Positions 13,195-23,900 of a DNA stretch of 64,000 nucleotides are shown one piece after another. The DNA is from Protula sp. h YS-2021 (taxonomy: Eukaryota; Annelida; Polychaeta; Sabellida; Serpulidae). Position 1 is the stretch's first letter. Each line of letters starts with the position of its first letter. A program made the position numbers and the translations under genes. Under the pieces are notes generated by a model, which saw nothing but the letters and a program-made list of their open reading frames with translations, was not told where the DNA came from and made no database searches. The DNA lies in contig OX457027.1 of assembly GCA_949752745.1 (NCBI GenBank), positions 78,485,214 through 78,549,213 on the forward strand. Direction: 5' to 3'.

Positions 13195-13580
13195 AGAGTT
13201 CAGTGAGGTAAAAAGAATGGAACTGGCCCAGCTATGACGTCATACTGACGTCACAAAGGTGGGCCAGAACCAACATAGGGTTTCTGGCCCAGTTTTTTTG
13301 GATAGAGCGCGCGCGTATTGGAATGACGTCATAATGACGTGAAGATGAAAACGACGTCATAAGTTACGTGATAAGTCACGTGATTTTTTCCCACACATGC
13401 ATGCACACACATACCAAGACAGGTTGTTTTTTGCTTATTCACAATATGTGGCGGCCGCTCTGAAAAGATGACGTAAAAATAATGTCATGATTACGTGAAA
13501 ATGACGTCATAAGTTACGTGACGATGACGTCATAACATGATGACATCATGATGATATTATGATGATATTATAACAACGTT
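13195..13580. promoter_or_regulatory. CRE-dense (TGACGTCA) intergenic region
   Basis: At least five full 8-bp palindromes TGACGTCA occur (near 13,237, 13,247, 13,323, 13,504 and 13,526), with further half-sites TGACG and ACGTCA and E-box-like CACGTG sites between them. The region separates two divergent small Cys-rich ORFs. A related but rearranged stretch follows the gap in the right arm (34,683-34,860). CREs bind ATF/CREB-family bZIP factors; that the sites act here is inference. Confidence 0.55.
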
Positions 13581-13779
13581 AGACTGTTTGGCAGAACCCT
13601 AGGCCATAGAGTCCATTATGAATGTGTAGGATGGTTATGCATTATGAATGAGCACGTAATGAATATAAGCTACTATGTCCTGACCAACCACCCCCCCCCC
13701 CCCCAGGACATACTATGTGCCGAACCCCCCTCCTCCCCCGAGGTGGAAAGGGAAATGTCAACTCAGCGTAATCAAGTCC

Positions 13780-13787
13780 TATATAAG
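13780..13787 (+). promoter_or_regulatory. TATA box of the small Cys-rich gene
   Basis: TATATAAG lies 45 bases before the ATG at 13,825. The same octamer lies 51 bases before the ATG of the PC4-like gene (25,337-25,344), and both ATGs follow CAAG. Confidence 0.5.
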
Positions 13788-13824
13788 TGTGGTTTCACCT
13801 TTGGTTTGTCAACCAATTTGCAAG

Positions 13825-14169
13825 ATGGCTAGTAAGAAAGTGATGAGAGACGGCCGCGAGGTGACGCTAACTACGCAATGTTTCAAGTGCTGGGTGTGGT
13901 TGGAGTAATCAGGACAGGCACACAACTGCCCGGTGCACCACAACGCACCGCGGCGGTCCTGCTGCAAGACCTGCGGCGGACTATTGTGGTACAAGTTTGC
14001 GGCGACGTTGTATGGCTCAGAACCATGTACAGACTGCTGCTGGTGCGGTGTGACGCTGAAGCTGAGGAGTTTCTGCAACACTCATCCGTTTAAGTGCGCG
14101 GGAAGGCCATTAACAATGAAGCAGTATTATGAATATCAATGCCGCTGCAGGAATCCGGAGAAGTACTAA
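13825..14169 (+). pseudogene. Small Cys-rich protein (copy A) with one nonsense codon
   Basis: One frame of 115 codons from ATG 13,825 to TAA 14,167, interrupted only by TAA at 13,906-13,908 (codon 28), where the paralogue at 18,787 has tyrosine. It begins with a short basic part and GREVTLTTQCFKCWVWLE. After the stop follow HNC, SCCKTC, EPCTDCCWCG and CRC: about 15 cysteines, mostly as CxxC pairs, as in zinc-ribbon or LIM-like folds. Function unknown. The same frame staying open for 87 codons after the stop implies a recent loss, a sequencing error or read-through. A histone-type stem-loop begins 7 bases after the final stop. A TATATAAG box precedes it. Confidence 0.6.
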
Positions 14170-14176
14170 AACTTTC

Positions 14177-14192
14177 GGCCTTTTTAAGGGCC
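14177..14192 (+). promoter_or_regulatory. Histone-mRNA-type 3' stem-loop (copy A)
   Basis: GGCCTTTTTAAGGGCC folds as a 6-bp stem with a 4-base loop TTTA. The fifth pair is a T-G wobble where copy B has C-G. It is followed by ATCC, close to the ACCCA that follows animal replication-dependent histone stem-loops. It lies 7 bases after the stop codon of the Cys-rich ORF. Confidence 0.7.
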
Positions 14193-14229
14193 ATCCTGTA
14201 TTACTAAATGATGCAAAGTCTGTCTATGT

Positions 14230-15018
14230 ATGAGTGTGAATGTGTTGGTGCTTGACCTCTCCCCCCCCCCCCCCCCCCCCATTTTGCGATTATGGCATAT
14301 TTACAGGTTTCAGACAATTCTGAACATTTTTGAGTTTTTTTACCTCTGACCTCACCCGCCATTTTTAGATTATGACATATTTACACGTTTCAGACAATTC
14401 TGACCATTTTTCGATTTTTTAGCCTCTGACCCCCCCCCCCCCCTTTTGAGATTATGGTATATTTACACGTTTCAGACAATTCTAAACATATTTGGTTTTT
14501 TTACCTCTGACCTCACCCCGCCATTTTTAGATTATGGCATATTTACACGTTTCAGACAATTCTGACCATTTTTCGATTTTTTAGCCTCTGACCCCCCCCC
14601 CCCCCCCTTTTGAGATTATGGTATATTTACACGTTTCAGACAATTCTGAACATTTTTAGTTTTTTTACCTCTGACCTCACCCCGCCATTTTTTAGATTAT
14701 GGCATATTTACACGTTTCAGACAATTCTGACCATTTTTCGATTTTTAGCCTCTGACCCCCCCCCCCCCCCTTTTGAGATTATGGTATATTTACACGTTTC
14801 AGACAATTCTGAACATTTTTGGTTTTTTTACCTCTGACCTCACCCAGCCATTTTTAGATTATGGCATATTTACACGTTTCAGACAATTCTGACCATTTTT
14901 CGATTTTTAGCCTCTGACCCCCCTTCTTTTGAGATTATGGTATATTTACACGTTTCAGACAATTCTGAACATTCTTGTTTTTTTTTACCTCTGACCTCCC
15001 CCCCCCCCCCCCCCCCCA
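14230..15018. repeat. Tandem array of ~80-bp units with poly-C tracts
   Basis: About nine units each contain a version of ATTATGGCATATTTACACG followed by TTTCAGACAATTCTGA and end in CCTCTGACC plus a poly-C run of up to about 20. Two variants alternate (GAACATTTTTGG and GACCATTTTTCG types), giving a higher-order period near 165 bp. The ORF track across it is spurious. Confidence 0.9.
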
Positions 15019-15171
15019 CCTCATCTTATCATATGGCTAACTTCAACAGCACATAACTTTAAAACTACTTGGCCGATTTGAACCATTCTTTCACTAAAAC
15101 GTTCAGTAAGACGTCATCTATAAAAATCTTCCTATTCAAACCTACAAATTTGCTAGCTTTCATCATTAACA

Positions 15172-15590
15172 ATGTTAACATTACTTCTTCACCGATGTGC
15201 AGAGACCATGGATGCTGTCTTCAAAGTGAACTATGTTGACTATGTGTTTTCAAAGCTTCCTGCTTTTGAATCCGATTGGATTTTGCAAGTGAAGAATTTG
15301 CATCAGCATTGGGAACCTGTTGGAAAGGCAATTCCAAGAGATCGTTTCATCCGTTTCATCCGCTCGAATGTGAAGAACTACTTTTACCATTAACTTATAA
15401 CATTGATTCAACATTTATCAACTCGAATACAATTTGGGCAGCTGACCTCATGCTAGTTGTAGCTGCTAGAATCATTTTACATTATGACGATACCGTTCCA
15501 CTGACGACAAATGTATCAGAACTTGTTCGATTAAACAATGTACGAGTTGAAGTGAATTCAGAACTGTGTAACATGTTTGAAGAACTATAA
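15172..15590 (+). CDS. Hypothetical protein of the polymerase element (copy 1), with a frame change
   Basis: Two overlapping frames (15,172-15,393 and 15,276-15,590) look like one protein with a switch near 15,300-15,350. The start at 15,172 is chosen because the copy at 43,072 (minus) aligns from its ATG: both have LLHR..ET, then KV.Y.D.VFS.L and WIL. The second part has WAADLMLVV, a RII.HY segment and SEL...NN.RVEVN, also conserved in the other copy (42,577-42,789). A TATAAAAA lies at 15,119-15,126. No family is recognised. The gene faces away from the polymerase relic. Conservation of protein-level motifs in two separated, diverged copies is the best reason to believe it was a real gene. 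Confidence 0.55.
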
Positions 15591-15841
15591 GGTAGCTGAC
15601 TAAGCAGATATATGATACAAAAAGAGTAGACCAAAGTGAAGTCATCATTTTATTTACAGTCATGGAGAAGACACGCAGCTTAAAAATCAGTGCAAATTTA
15701 ACCAATACTGTGGAGCATGGAGAATTTGGGTCATTTCTTCGATTCAAACGTGGAGAGAAATGGCCTGCTTTATCACCATCTTTGTAGAAGATTGTGTGTC
15801 AGAGCTTGAAAAATTTACGTGACATTGGCTTCAAACTGTAC

Positions 15842-18420
15842 TTAACGCAAACGTTCATCATCATCTTCAGCCACGTCCATAAAGTCGAGGGATTCTGGCT
15901 CACTCACCCACATAAATCCACTTTCCGGCATGCTTTGTGACATGGCCCAACCATACAAGTTGTTTGCATCCAGATACATCAGGTAGTTGGTTAGTTTCGT
16001 AGGATCGTTATCTGCTACGTATTGGTTATTTGCTTTTGCATACTTGTGCGTGATCTCAGATATTCCTTTACGTAGGCCTTGTTCAACCATTTGGTACATG
16101 TCAATGTCATTGATCAATTCCAACTTCACCTTGTCGCTTTTAACATCGCATCTCACGACAGTCCTGGCGCTGTATAGTAGTGAGCAGGATCCAATTCATA
16201 CGTGTTAAGGCATACTTGACGAAAGTTTTCAAACACGTCAGCCAGTAGTAACACATCTGATTTCAGGTATAGGTCATGGTATTCACCAAATGTGGTACAG
16301 TTGAATGTATCCCACACTTTCTGCGCATGAGCATAATCCCCATCGCTGATGTCCTCTTCGCTGAGCTGACTGTAAAACTTATCCTTTGACGGTAGTTGTG
16401 TTTCAGCAAACTTGGATGGCTCGTCCACGTAATCATAAGGGTATACTCCCTTTCTCAGTGACAAATCTTGTTGGTCACTATCGTGAATGTGAGACGTCAT
16501 GTTGTAGAATTTATCTTTCCCTTCTTCTGCAAGGTTGGATACTAACTTCTGTAGAGAGGTACTCATAAACTGAAAGCTGTTTGTAAATTTTAGATTGCCC
16601 ATGGTGAATGCAATATATTTCTCAATGGCGTTGGGAATGACTGCAATCGTTTCATTTTTAAATTTTCCAATTTCCTTCATGATCAAATGGCTGTCATAGC
16701 CTCGTAAATTATGGAAAAACACAGGGATGATAAAAGAATCTTTATCCCCTGCTGTTCTTTTCTAAGTCGGAATTGCAAGTTGCATTCATTATGTGCAGCT
16801 CCACGGTATTTACCATTGATATGGTCATGATCTCTCACACGATCCGCTCCTGGAGGCTCATGACAAATGTAGCAATCGGTGGCGTTCTTGAAATCCTCTT
16901 TGTCTTCACGAGTCATCACCATATCCTTTGGCTGCTGTAAACCGCGCACAATGCGATAACGCTCATTCACCATATGGTCTAAAAAGACTTTCACAGCATT
17001 GTCTCCTCGATACACGACTGGTGAACGTGTGTCATACTGGCTAACAACTTCATAGGCGAAGCTGTTTGGACGATGATGCTGATACCTGTGTCCTTCTTCA
17101 TGCTTTTTCGTGAAACATTCAAATCAGCAAAGCTCACAAAAGGTGCTCGCTGTTGTTTGGCTACATTCTTGAACTTGATGAAGGTTTCTTGGGGAATGAT
17201 AAACGTTGTTCTCCATGCTTGTCACACACTTCACGATGCTTGTCCAAAAAATCTTGTCGAATGAACCCGTGAAGACAGTTGAAACAATAATATGCTGCAT
17301 TCTGACGCTTTGATCGATAGGCCATAAGTCTGCTGAAATTCTTGATGAGGCAGTAATGCCTTTCCTTATCATTGCTAATCAAAAGTAGGTTGATTTCTCT
17401 CACACTGGTGTTTCGACTAAGTTGTATTGGAACAACTACATCTTGTTCATATCCAAACACGTTGATGGATACGTCGTTCTCCTTTTCAAACTTTGAAATG
17501 TCCGTAATCGGTGTCGGAAATGTCATGCCCTCCACCTTTAATTCATTCTCAAATGGTTTGTAATGACTCATGCGCTGTGGGTTGTTCTCACGAGGGTGAA
17601 GATGAGCCAATACGGACCATAAGAAACACTTACTGTCGTCATTCTGAATGTTTAACACACCCTTTGTTTTCTTCACTTTCTTCAGCAGTGGGATAAAACT
17701 GCTTGCTTCAGGAGGCATTAACGTAGCTGTATGTACTTCAATATACAGTATATTATCCAACACCCAGCCAGAGCCTTGTCGCTCATGTTCATCAAACTTG
17801 GTAAGCAATTCCTTATAGGCTTCTGGCAAGTCCTGCTCAAAGCTGATAAAAGCATTTTCCGCTTGTTCTCTCATAACACCTTCTGCATTTACCGTCAGTT
17901 TCTTGAAGCGTGCATGCACCACGATATACTTGATCCTATTCTCTTGCTGTCGCATTTCAACCATTAAATCCGATCCATCCTCAGGCTCAAACCGTTTTTC
18001 CTGTGCGTTTTCACCAAGACTAACTCTTCTACCTCTCCCTACTTGCCCCGTCTTTGCAGCTTGTTCTCCCATCTTCACACATATATGTGCCTCATACAAT
18101 TCCAGAGATGGAAATATTTTCATACATCCATGGCAGAGGACTGGATCAGGTCTGTCAATACCATCTTGTACCGTCTTTCGTCTCTTGGCTTCAGTCTTCT
18201 CACCAAGCTCTTCACGAGCGCGTTTCAACTCAGCTGGTTTACATCTATGTGCCACGAACAATTCCAGAGATGGAAATGTTACATTGCAATCATGGCAGAA
18301 GACTAAATTCGTTGCCATCGTTGTTGTTGTTGCTACATCAACTGCTAGAACTGAAATGCATGTCTTGCTCATCCATTTATACCACTTAGAGTTTATAAAA
18401 AATGATGTGCAACTCGCCAA
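15842..18420 (-). pseudogene. Type-B DNA polymerase of a Polinton/adintovirus-like element, broken and truncated
   Basis: Protein-primed-type family-B polymerase as found in Polinton/adintovirus-like elements. A likely start is ATG 18,318, just before two CHxC-type fingers in tandem (CHDCNVTFPSLELF and CHGCMKIFPSLELY), with a TATAAATGG about 60 bases upstream. Then come a long linker, an HNH-like zinc insertion (CYICHEPPG...VRDHDHINGKYRG, ~16,880-16,810), Exo II (NLRGYDSHL), Exo III (YHDLYLKSDVLLLADVF) and motif A (YLDANNLYGWAM, ~15,990). Motifs B and C are missing: the gene ends at 15,842. Breaks: frame change near 17,180, another near 16,710, a TGA at 16,153-16,155 and a shift just after. 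Exo I reads ADLN where D-x-E is expected. It is an inactive relic. Confidence 0.85.
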
Positions 18421-18617
18421 ACACTACTTGTTTATTTTATTTTTTGCTGACTCAGCAGAATTTTGCTCTCTTGGATATGTGTATCCATCCGCTAAATGGT
18501 ATTCATCCGGCAACTAACACTTTTGAGGACTAGTTGCCATGGTTGTTGTCACATCATTCACTAGACTTGAAAAACAAAAAAAACTGCAATGTGATAAAAT
18601 GTATTCTCAAACATCTC

Positions 18618-18621
<4 letters not shown>

Positions 18622-18712
<91 letters not shown>
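18622..18712. repeat. (CA)n microsatellite
   Basis: About 90 bases of CA dinucleotides lie just beyond the 3' side of Cys-rich gene copy B. The related flank of copy A has a short TG-rich stretch at the same relative place. Confidence 0.95.
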
Positions 18713-18714
<2 letters not shown>

Positions 18715-18753
18715 ATACATAGACAGATTCAGCGTCATTTTGTAATATAGGGT

Positions 18754-18769
18754 GGCCCTTAAAAGGGCC
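18754..18769 (-). promoter_or_regulatory. Histone-mRNA-type 3' stem-loop (copy B)
   Basis: Read on the minus strand, GGCCCTTTTAAGGGCC is a perfect 6-bp stem with loop TTTA, followed by ACCC. It lies 18 bases after the stop codon of the Cys-rich gene on the same strand. This matches the animal histone-mRNA stem-loop (GG-pyrimidines-TT.T.A-purines-CC, then ACCC) bound by SLBP. Confidence 0.75.
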
Positions 18770-18786
18770 GCAAGTTTAGTAAGTTT

Positions 18787-19083
18787 TCATGAGCAAGTCG
18801 GATTTCCACAGCGACAATTATGAGGCTGCCCCGCATATTCCAGCCAAGCCCGACACTTGTAACACTCCGTTGTCAGTGTTACTCGACAACCGTTCCTCAT
18901 CACTGTGATTGTCTTGTCATCCTTCACTGGAGCGACATCAGATGGAAAGCGTAAGGCATATGCTATTGCAGCTGCTTCAATTTCATCACACATGTTTACC
19001 ATGGTGTAAACTGAATCATCAGCCTCAAAAGCCGTTAAGTCATCAATAGCTGGAGTCAGCGTGTCCCGAGGTGTGTTGTCCAT
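18787..19083 (-). CDS. Small Cys-rich protein (copy B)
   Basis: An intact 98-residue ORF, family unknown. Residues 1-55 are acidic and probably helical (TPAIDDLTAFEADDS...DEIEAAAIAYALRF). Residues ~62-98 match the start of copy A: the shared core is GCRVTLTTECYKCRAWLE, then GQPHNCRCG. CxxC and CRC pairs suggest zinc binding. It lacks the extra C-terminal Cys pairs of copy A and has an N-terminal extension that A lacks, so the two are diverged paralogues or one is truncated. The 3' flank, including the stem-loop and the CTGTCTATGTATGAGTGTG segment, is also shared with copy A. It lies upstream of and parallel to the polymerase relic. Confidence 0.6.
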   Translation of the reverse strand: MDNTPRDTLTPAIDDLTAFEADDSVYTMVNMCDEIEAAAIAYALRFPSDVAPVKDDKTITVMRNGCRVTLTTECYKCRAWLEYAGQPHNCRCGNPTCS

Positions 19084-19139
19084 GATGTTTCTAACAATGT
19101 CATTAGTAGTATAGGGATAGGATAGATACCCGTTCCGCG

Positions 19140-19215
19140 GACCGCGGCCACGCGGACCCCCCCCCCACCCCCCCCCCTACCCTAGCAGACCCCCCCCCCA
19201 CCCCCCCCCCCCCTA
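19140..19215. repeat. Poly-C rich tract
   Basis: Runs of 7-13 C broken by A and by CCTACCC. It probably limits read quality here. No gene is seen from here to about 19,700. Confidence 0.8.
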
Positions 19216-19734
19216 CCCCTAATAAAACTCGTCAGACCAGCTTAATTTAGCACGTATGTGAATGGTTTTTTAAGCACCAATGTTACATAATGAATTGAGG
19301 TTATCCTTTTGTGAATGATACGGGGGTTAATTTCTTGTGAATACCTATGCTATAATTATCTATTTTGACAATGCGAGCATGTAACGCCGACTACGTTAGC
19401 CACTTTATCGGAACAATGGCAATATACAGACAAGTATAGAAGCACAACAGGCAGCCTATTGTTAAGCATTTCGCCTTGCTGCCTGCCTCATTGTCTTAAT
19501 TCAATGAATGACATAATATAAAGGTGTTATGCAGGGTGTGAATCATGAATACCTGTTTTTATAACGGAGACGTAGCCTGTGTTAACGAAATGACCCTTTT
19601 AATTAAAATATTTCATTTCAATTCCTGTCTTCCCCACCGCTCATTTCTCTCCATTTTTTTTTTACTCGTCACTCATTTTCCCGTGGCTTTTAATAATGAG
19701 AAGAATAAACCCATCTGTAAAGTAGTAACAAGAA

Positions 19735-20479
19735 TAAACCAATATGTAAAGTAGTAATTATAATAACTATACTAGCAACTTCAATTATACCCAAAAAGTA
19801 GAAACTATAATGAAAATTTAAAAAGAAAACCAAAATAATACAGACAGGAATGCAACAATAATAACGAAATATCAATATAAATAGCAACATATAAATCTAT
19901 ATCCTCTCATCATTGAACTTCAAAATAAAAGAAACCAATGCAAAACAACAGACAAATAATATGAAAGTTAATGCAATGATAATATTAGAAATGAACCAAT
20001 GCTTACATAGTAATGAAAAATGAATATACCAATAACTATATAATCGTATAAATGCAGAAATAATGATAAACATAATAATAGTAATAGTGGTAATAATAAA
20101 TAAAGGAATAAAAAGCAATAATAACAGGACAAAGGAATAATAAAATTGATAAATATTCAACAATGTAATATTAATAATAATAATAATAATAAGAAGAATA
20201 ACAATGAAAAGTGGAAGAAGAATATAAACAAATATAGAAATAGTAATAGTGGTAAAATGAATAAAGGAGTAAAAAGCTATGTTAACAGAACAATAACAGA
20301 GCAATAATAACAAGACATCAATAAAGTAATATTAATAATAATAAGAAGAATAATAATAATGAGAAGTAGAAGAAGACTATAAACAAACATAGATATAGTT
20401 ATAATCGTAAATAAATACGTGAATAAAAAAAAACAATATAAACACAATAACACTGCAATAATAACAAGACATTATTAAA

Positions 20480-20519
<40 letters not shown>

Positions 20520-20825
20520 GAAGAAGAAGAAGAAGAAGACGAATAACAATGAGAAGTGGAAGACGAATATAAACAAATATCGAAATAGTTATAATGCTAA
20601 ATAAATACATGAATAAAAAAGCAATATAAACACAATAACAGAGCAATAATAACAAGACATCCATAAAAGTTATATTAATAATAATAATAAGAAGAAGAAT
20701 AATAATAATAAGAGAAGTGGAAGAAGAATATAAACAAATATAGAAATAGTTATAATGGTAAATAAATACATGAATAAAAAAGCAATATAAACACAATAAC
20801 ACCACAATAACAAGACATTATTAAA

Positions 20826-20900
<75 letters not shown>

Positions 20901-23900
20901 GTGAGAAGTAGAAGAAGACTAAAAACAAACATAGAAATAGTAATAATGGTAATTAAATACACGAATAAAAAAGCTATGTTAACAGAACAATAACACCGCA
21001 ATAATAACAAGACAACAATAAAGTAACACTAATAATAATAATGAGAAGTAGAAGAAGAATTATAAAAAAAAATGTAGAAATAGTAATAATGGTAAATAAA
21101 TACATGAATAAGAAAGCAATAACAGAATAATATCAGAGCAATAATAACACGACATCAATAAAGTATTAACATGAATAATAATAATAATTATAGCAGATAA
21201 GTAATAGTAAGTATACATGAATTATATAAGTAAAAGTTAATATTGACTAATACAGAAAGTTAAAGAAGATATGAACTAATACAGAAATAAGCAAAGAATC
21301 GTAAAATAAATAAAATGACCAATAATAAAGGAATAAACCAAATAGCAGTAAAAAATATCCAATAAGACAAATCAATGTTACAACACCGCAACTACAAGAA
21401 AAGTACCAGCGGTAATATAAAAATAACAACAAATAAGAATAATAAAGTATCACTAACAAGTAATAACAGAAAACAATAGCAGAAATAACGAAAATAACAA
21501 TAATAATGACAAAACAATACAGAAATAACAAAAATAATTAAAATAACATTAATAGTAATAACAGAAAGAAATAAAGAAAATAGTATACAAGTCCTTCATG
21601 AAAAAAAAACATAGTAATAACAAAAGAACTCTAAAAAAATTAAATACACTAGGATACCAATAATAGAAAGAAAGGGCACTTGTTTAAGAAGAGGAAGAAG
21701 AAGAAGACTAACAAGTATATCAAGTAAAAGCAGTAATGATAATAGAAATGAACTACTACACAAATAGTAATGGTGATACATGACAAACAAAAAACAAGTG
21801 AATAAACAATAACAAGAACATACCATTTGCTGAATTAAAAGAAATGATAAGTAATAGATATAAAGTAAAATAATAATACACGACCCAGTAATAGTAATGT
21901 TAAATAAGAGAATTAAGTGAAAGCAATAAAATGAACTAAAGCAAAGCAGTAAGACAAATAAACAATTAATGAAAGTAAAAATAACAAAGGAATGAAATAA
22001 TGTATAAATACTAATAACGATAACAGCCAATAAATGCAATCCGTAATATAACAAAAAGAACAACAACAATAAAATAACAGTAATGATAACGGAAATAATG
22101 AAAGTAACAATAACAAATAACGAAAATAACAAGATCAGTTATTATATTAAAAGCAATAGTTATAATAATAACCGCAAAAAATCATAACTCCAAAGCAACA
22201 TTAATAGGAAACAATGGCAATTATACAGAAATAAATGCAAGAAGAAGGAGGAGGAGGAGGAGAAGAAGAAGAAAAAGAAGAAGAAGAAGAAGAAGAAGAA
22301 GAAGAAGAAGAAGAAGAAGAAGAAGAAGAAGAAGAAGAAGAAGAAGCGAAAACTAAATTACATAAAAGTAAAAGAAATAATAGTAATGATAGAAATGAAT
22401 CAAATCAAAAACAGAAATAATAAACAAATGAACAAAATAATAATAGTATAATGAATGAATAGAACCAATAATGATAATGAAAATAAAAATATACTAATGC
22501 AGAATTAACAGCAATGATAAATAATAAATAGAAATACTAGCAATACCAGAATGAATATCAACAACAGCAATAGTAAAAACAACAATAAATAACATTAACA
22601 GTATCAATAATGAGTAAATAACATTAACAACAGTGTCAATAATAAGTAATATACGGAAGCAATAATAAGAAAAGCTTAATACATAATCACAGTAGGTTTA
22701 GTGAAAATACTATATAAAACTTTATGAAATTAAATACAAACAGCAATATTTATAATGATAGCAAAAATAATAACTATAAAAATAATCCTAATAGTAAATA
22801 GCAATACTGCTAATAATAATACAAAGAAAGCAAACCCTAGTACAACAACTACAACGGAACATCAATGAGGTAATGAAAATAATAGTAAAACAGTAACTAT
22901 ATAACTGTCAAGAATATATGGGTAGGAATAAAAATAATAAGAGCAAATAATAATTACAATAATCGTTGTAAAACCAGAACAGTAATAACAACAACTACAA
23001 GAGTAACAGTTATAGCTAAAATAATATCAATAATAATAAAAAACTGCAATAATAATAATAATAATAATAATAGCCGCACAAGCAGTAATATTTAATGACA
23101 AAAGCCACACAAAGAATAAAATAATATATAAGACCTTTGTGAAATTAAGTTAAATCAGTCATAGTTATAACAACAACATACTTATTCTGACAACAAAAGG
23201 AATGTCAAAACACTACAATAATAAGCAATAAGAAAAGCGGTAACAATATATATATATATATATATATAATAGCCTTTCGTGAAATTAATTAAAACAGTAG
23301 TACATATAATCAGAACAAAAAGAGTAAGAAACACGTAAATAACAAGCAATAACAAAATCGGTAGAAAGGAAAGAATAATATGTAAGCTCTTTGTTGGAAA
23401 ACATACAGTGTCAGTTATAACGCTAACAATAAAGTTAATAATCAATAACAACAGAAAGAAAGCAAAACTGCAACACAATAGCAAACAACACCAAGACCAC
23501 CATGAAAATAACAGTAAATAGTAACAAGAAAACTTAAAAAAAAAAACATAATAACCGTAAATAATAACTATAATATTAACAACTGCAGTAAAATAAGAAA
23601 GTAATAACAATAAGAACAATAATAACTAATAACAAAAAAAAAAAAACCAAAGTAAGAAAATAAACGTAATATATAAGCCCTTTGTGAACTTAAATCAAAT
23701 CAGTGATAGTTATATTATCAACTAAAAATAAAATAAAACATGGACAATAACAAGCATTTACAAAGAAAAAATAGCATACAAGTCCTTTGTGAAATTAAAT
23801 AAACCAGTAAAATTGTAATCACAAGAATAAAAATTAATAATCATACCAATAACAATAATAATAAGACAAAGAAAGCAAACCAACAACATAATAATGACAT

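Noticed and set aside
14610..14837. Frame with repeated 'YTFQTILNIF' peptide
   Set aside because: It only reflects the ~80-bp tandem DNA repeat.
17903..18517. 204-codon plus-strand frame
   Set aside because: It lies antisense to the polymerase N-terminus, whose minus-strand frame carries clear finger motifs. The plus frame is a shadow.
18534..18745. His/Thr-rich frames
   Set aside because: They are products of the (CA)n microsatellite.
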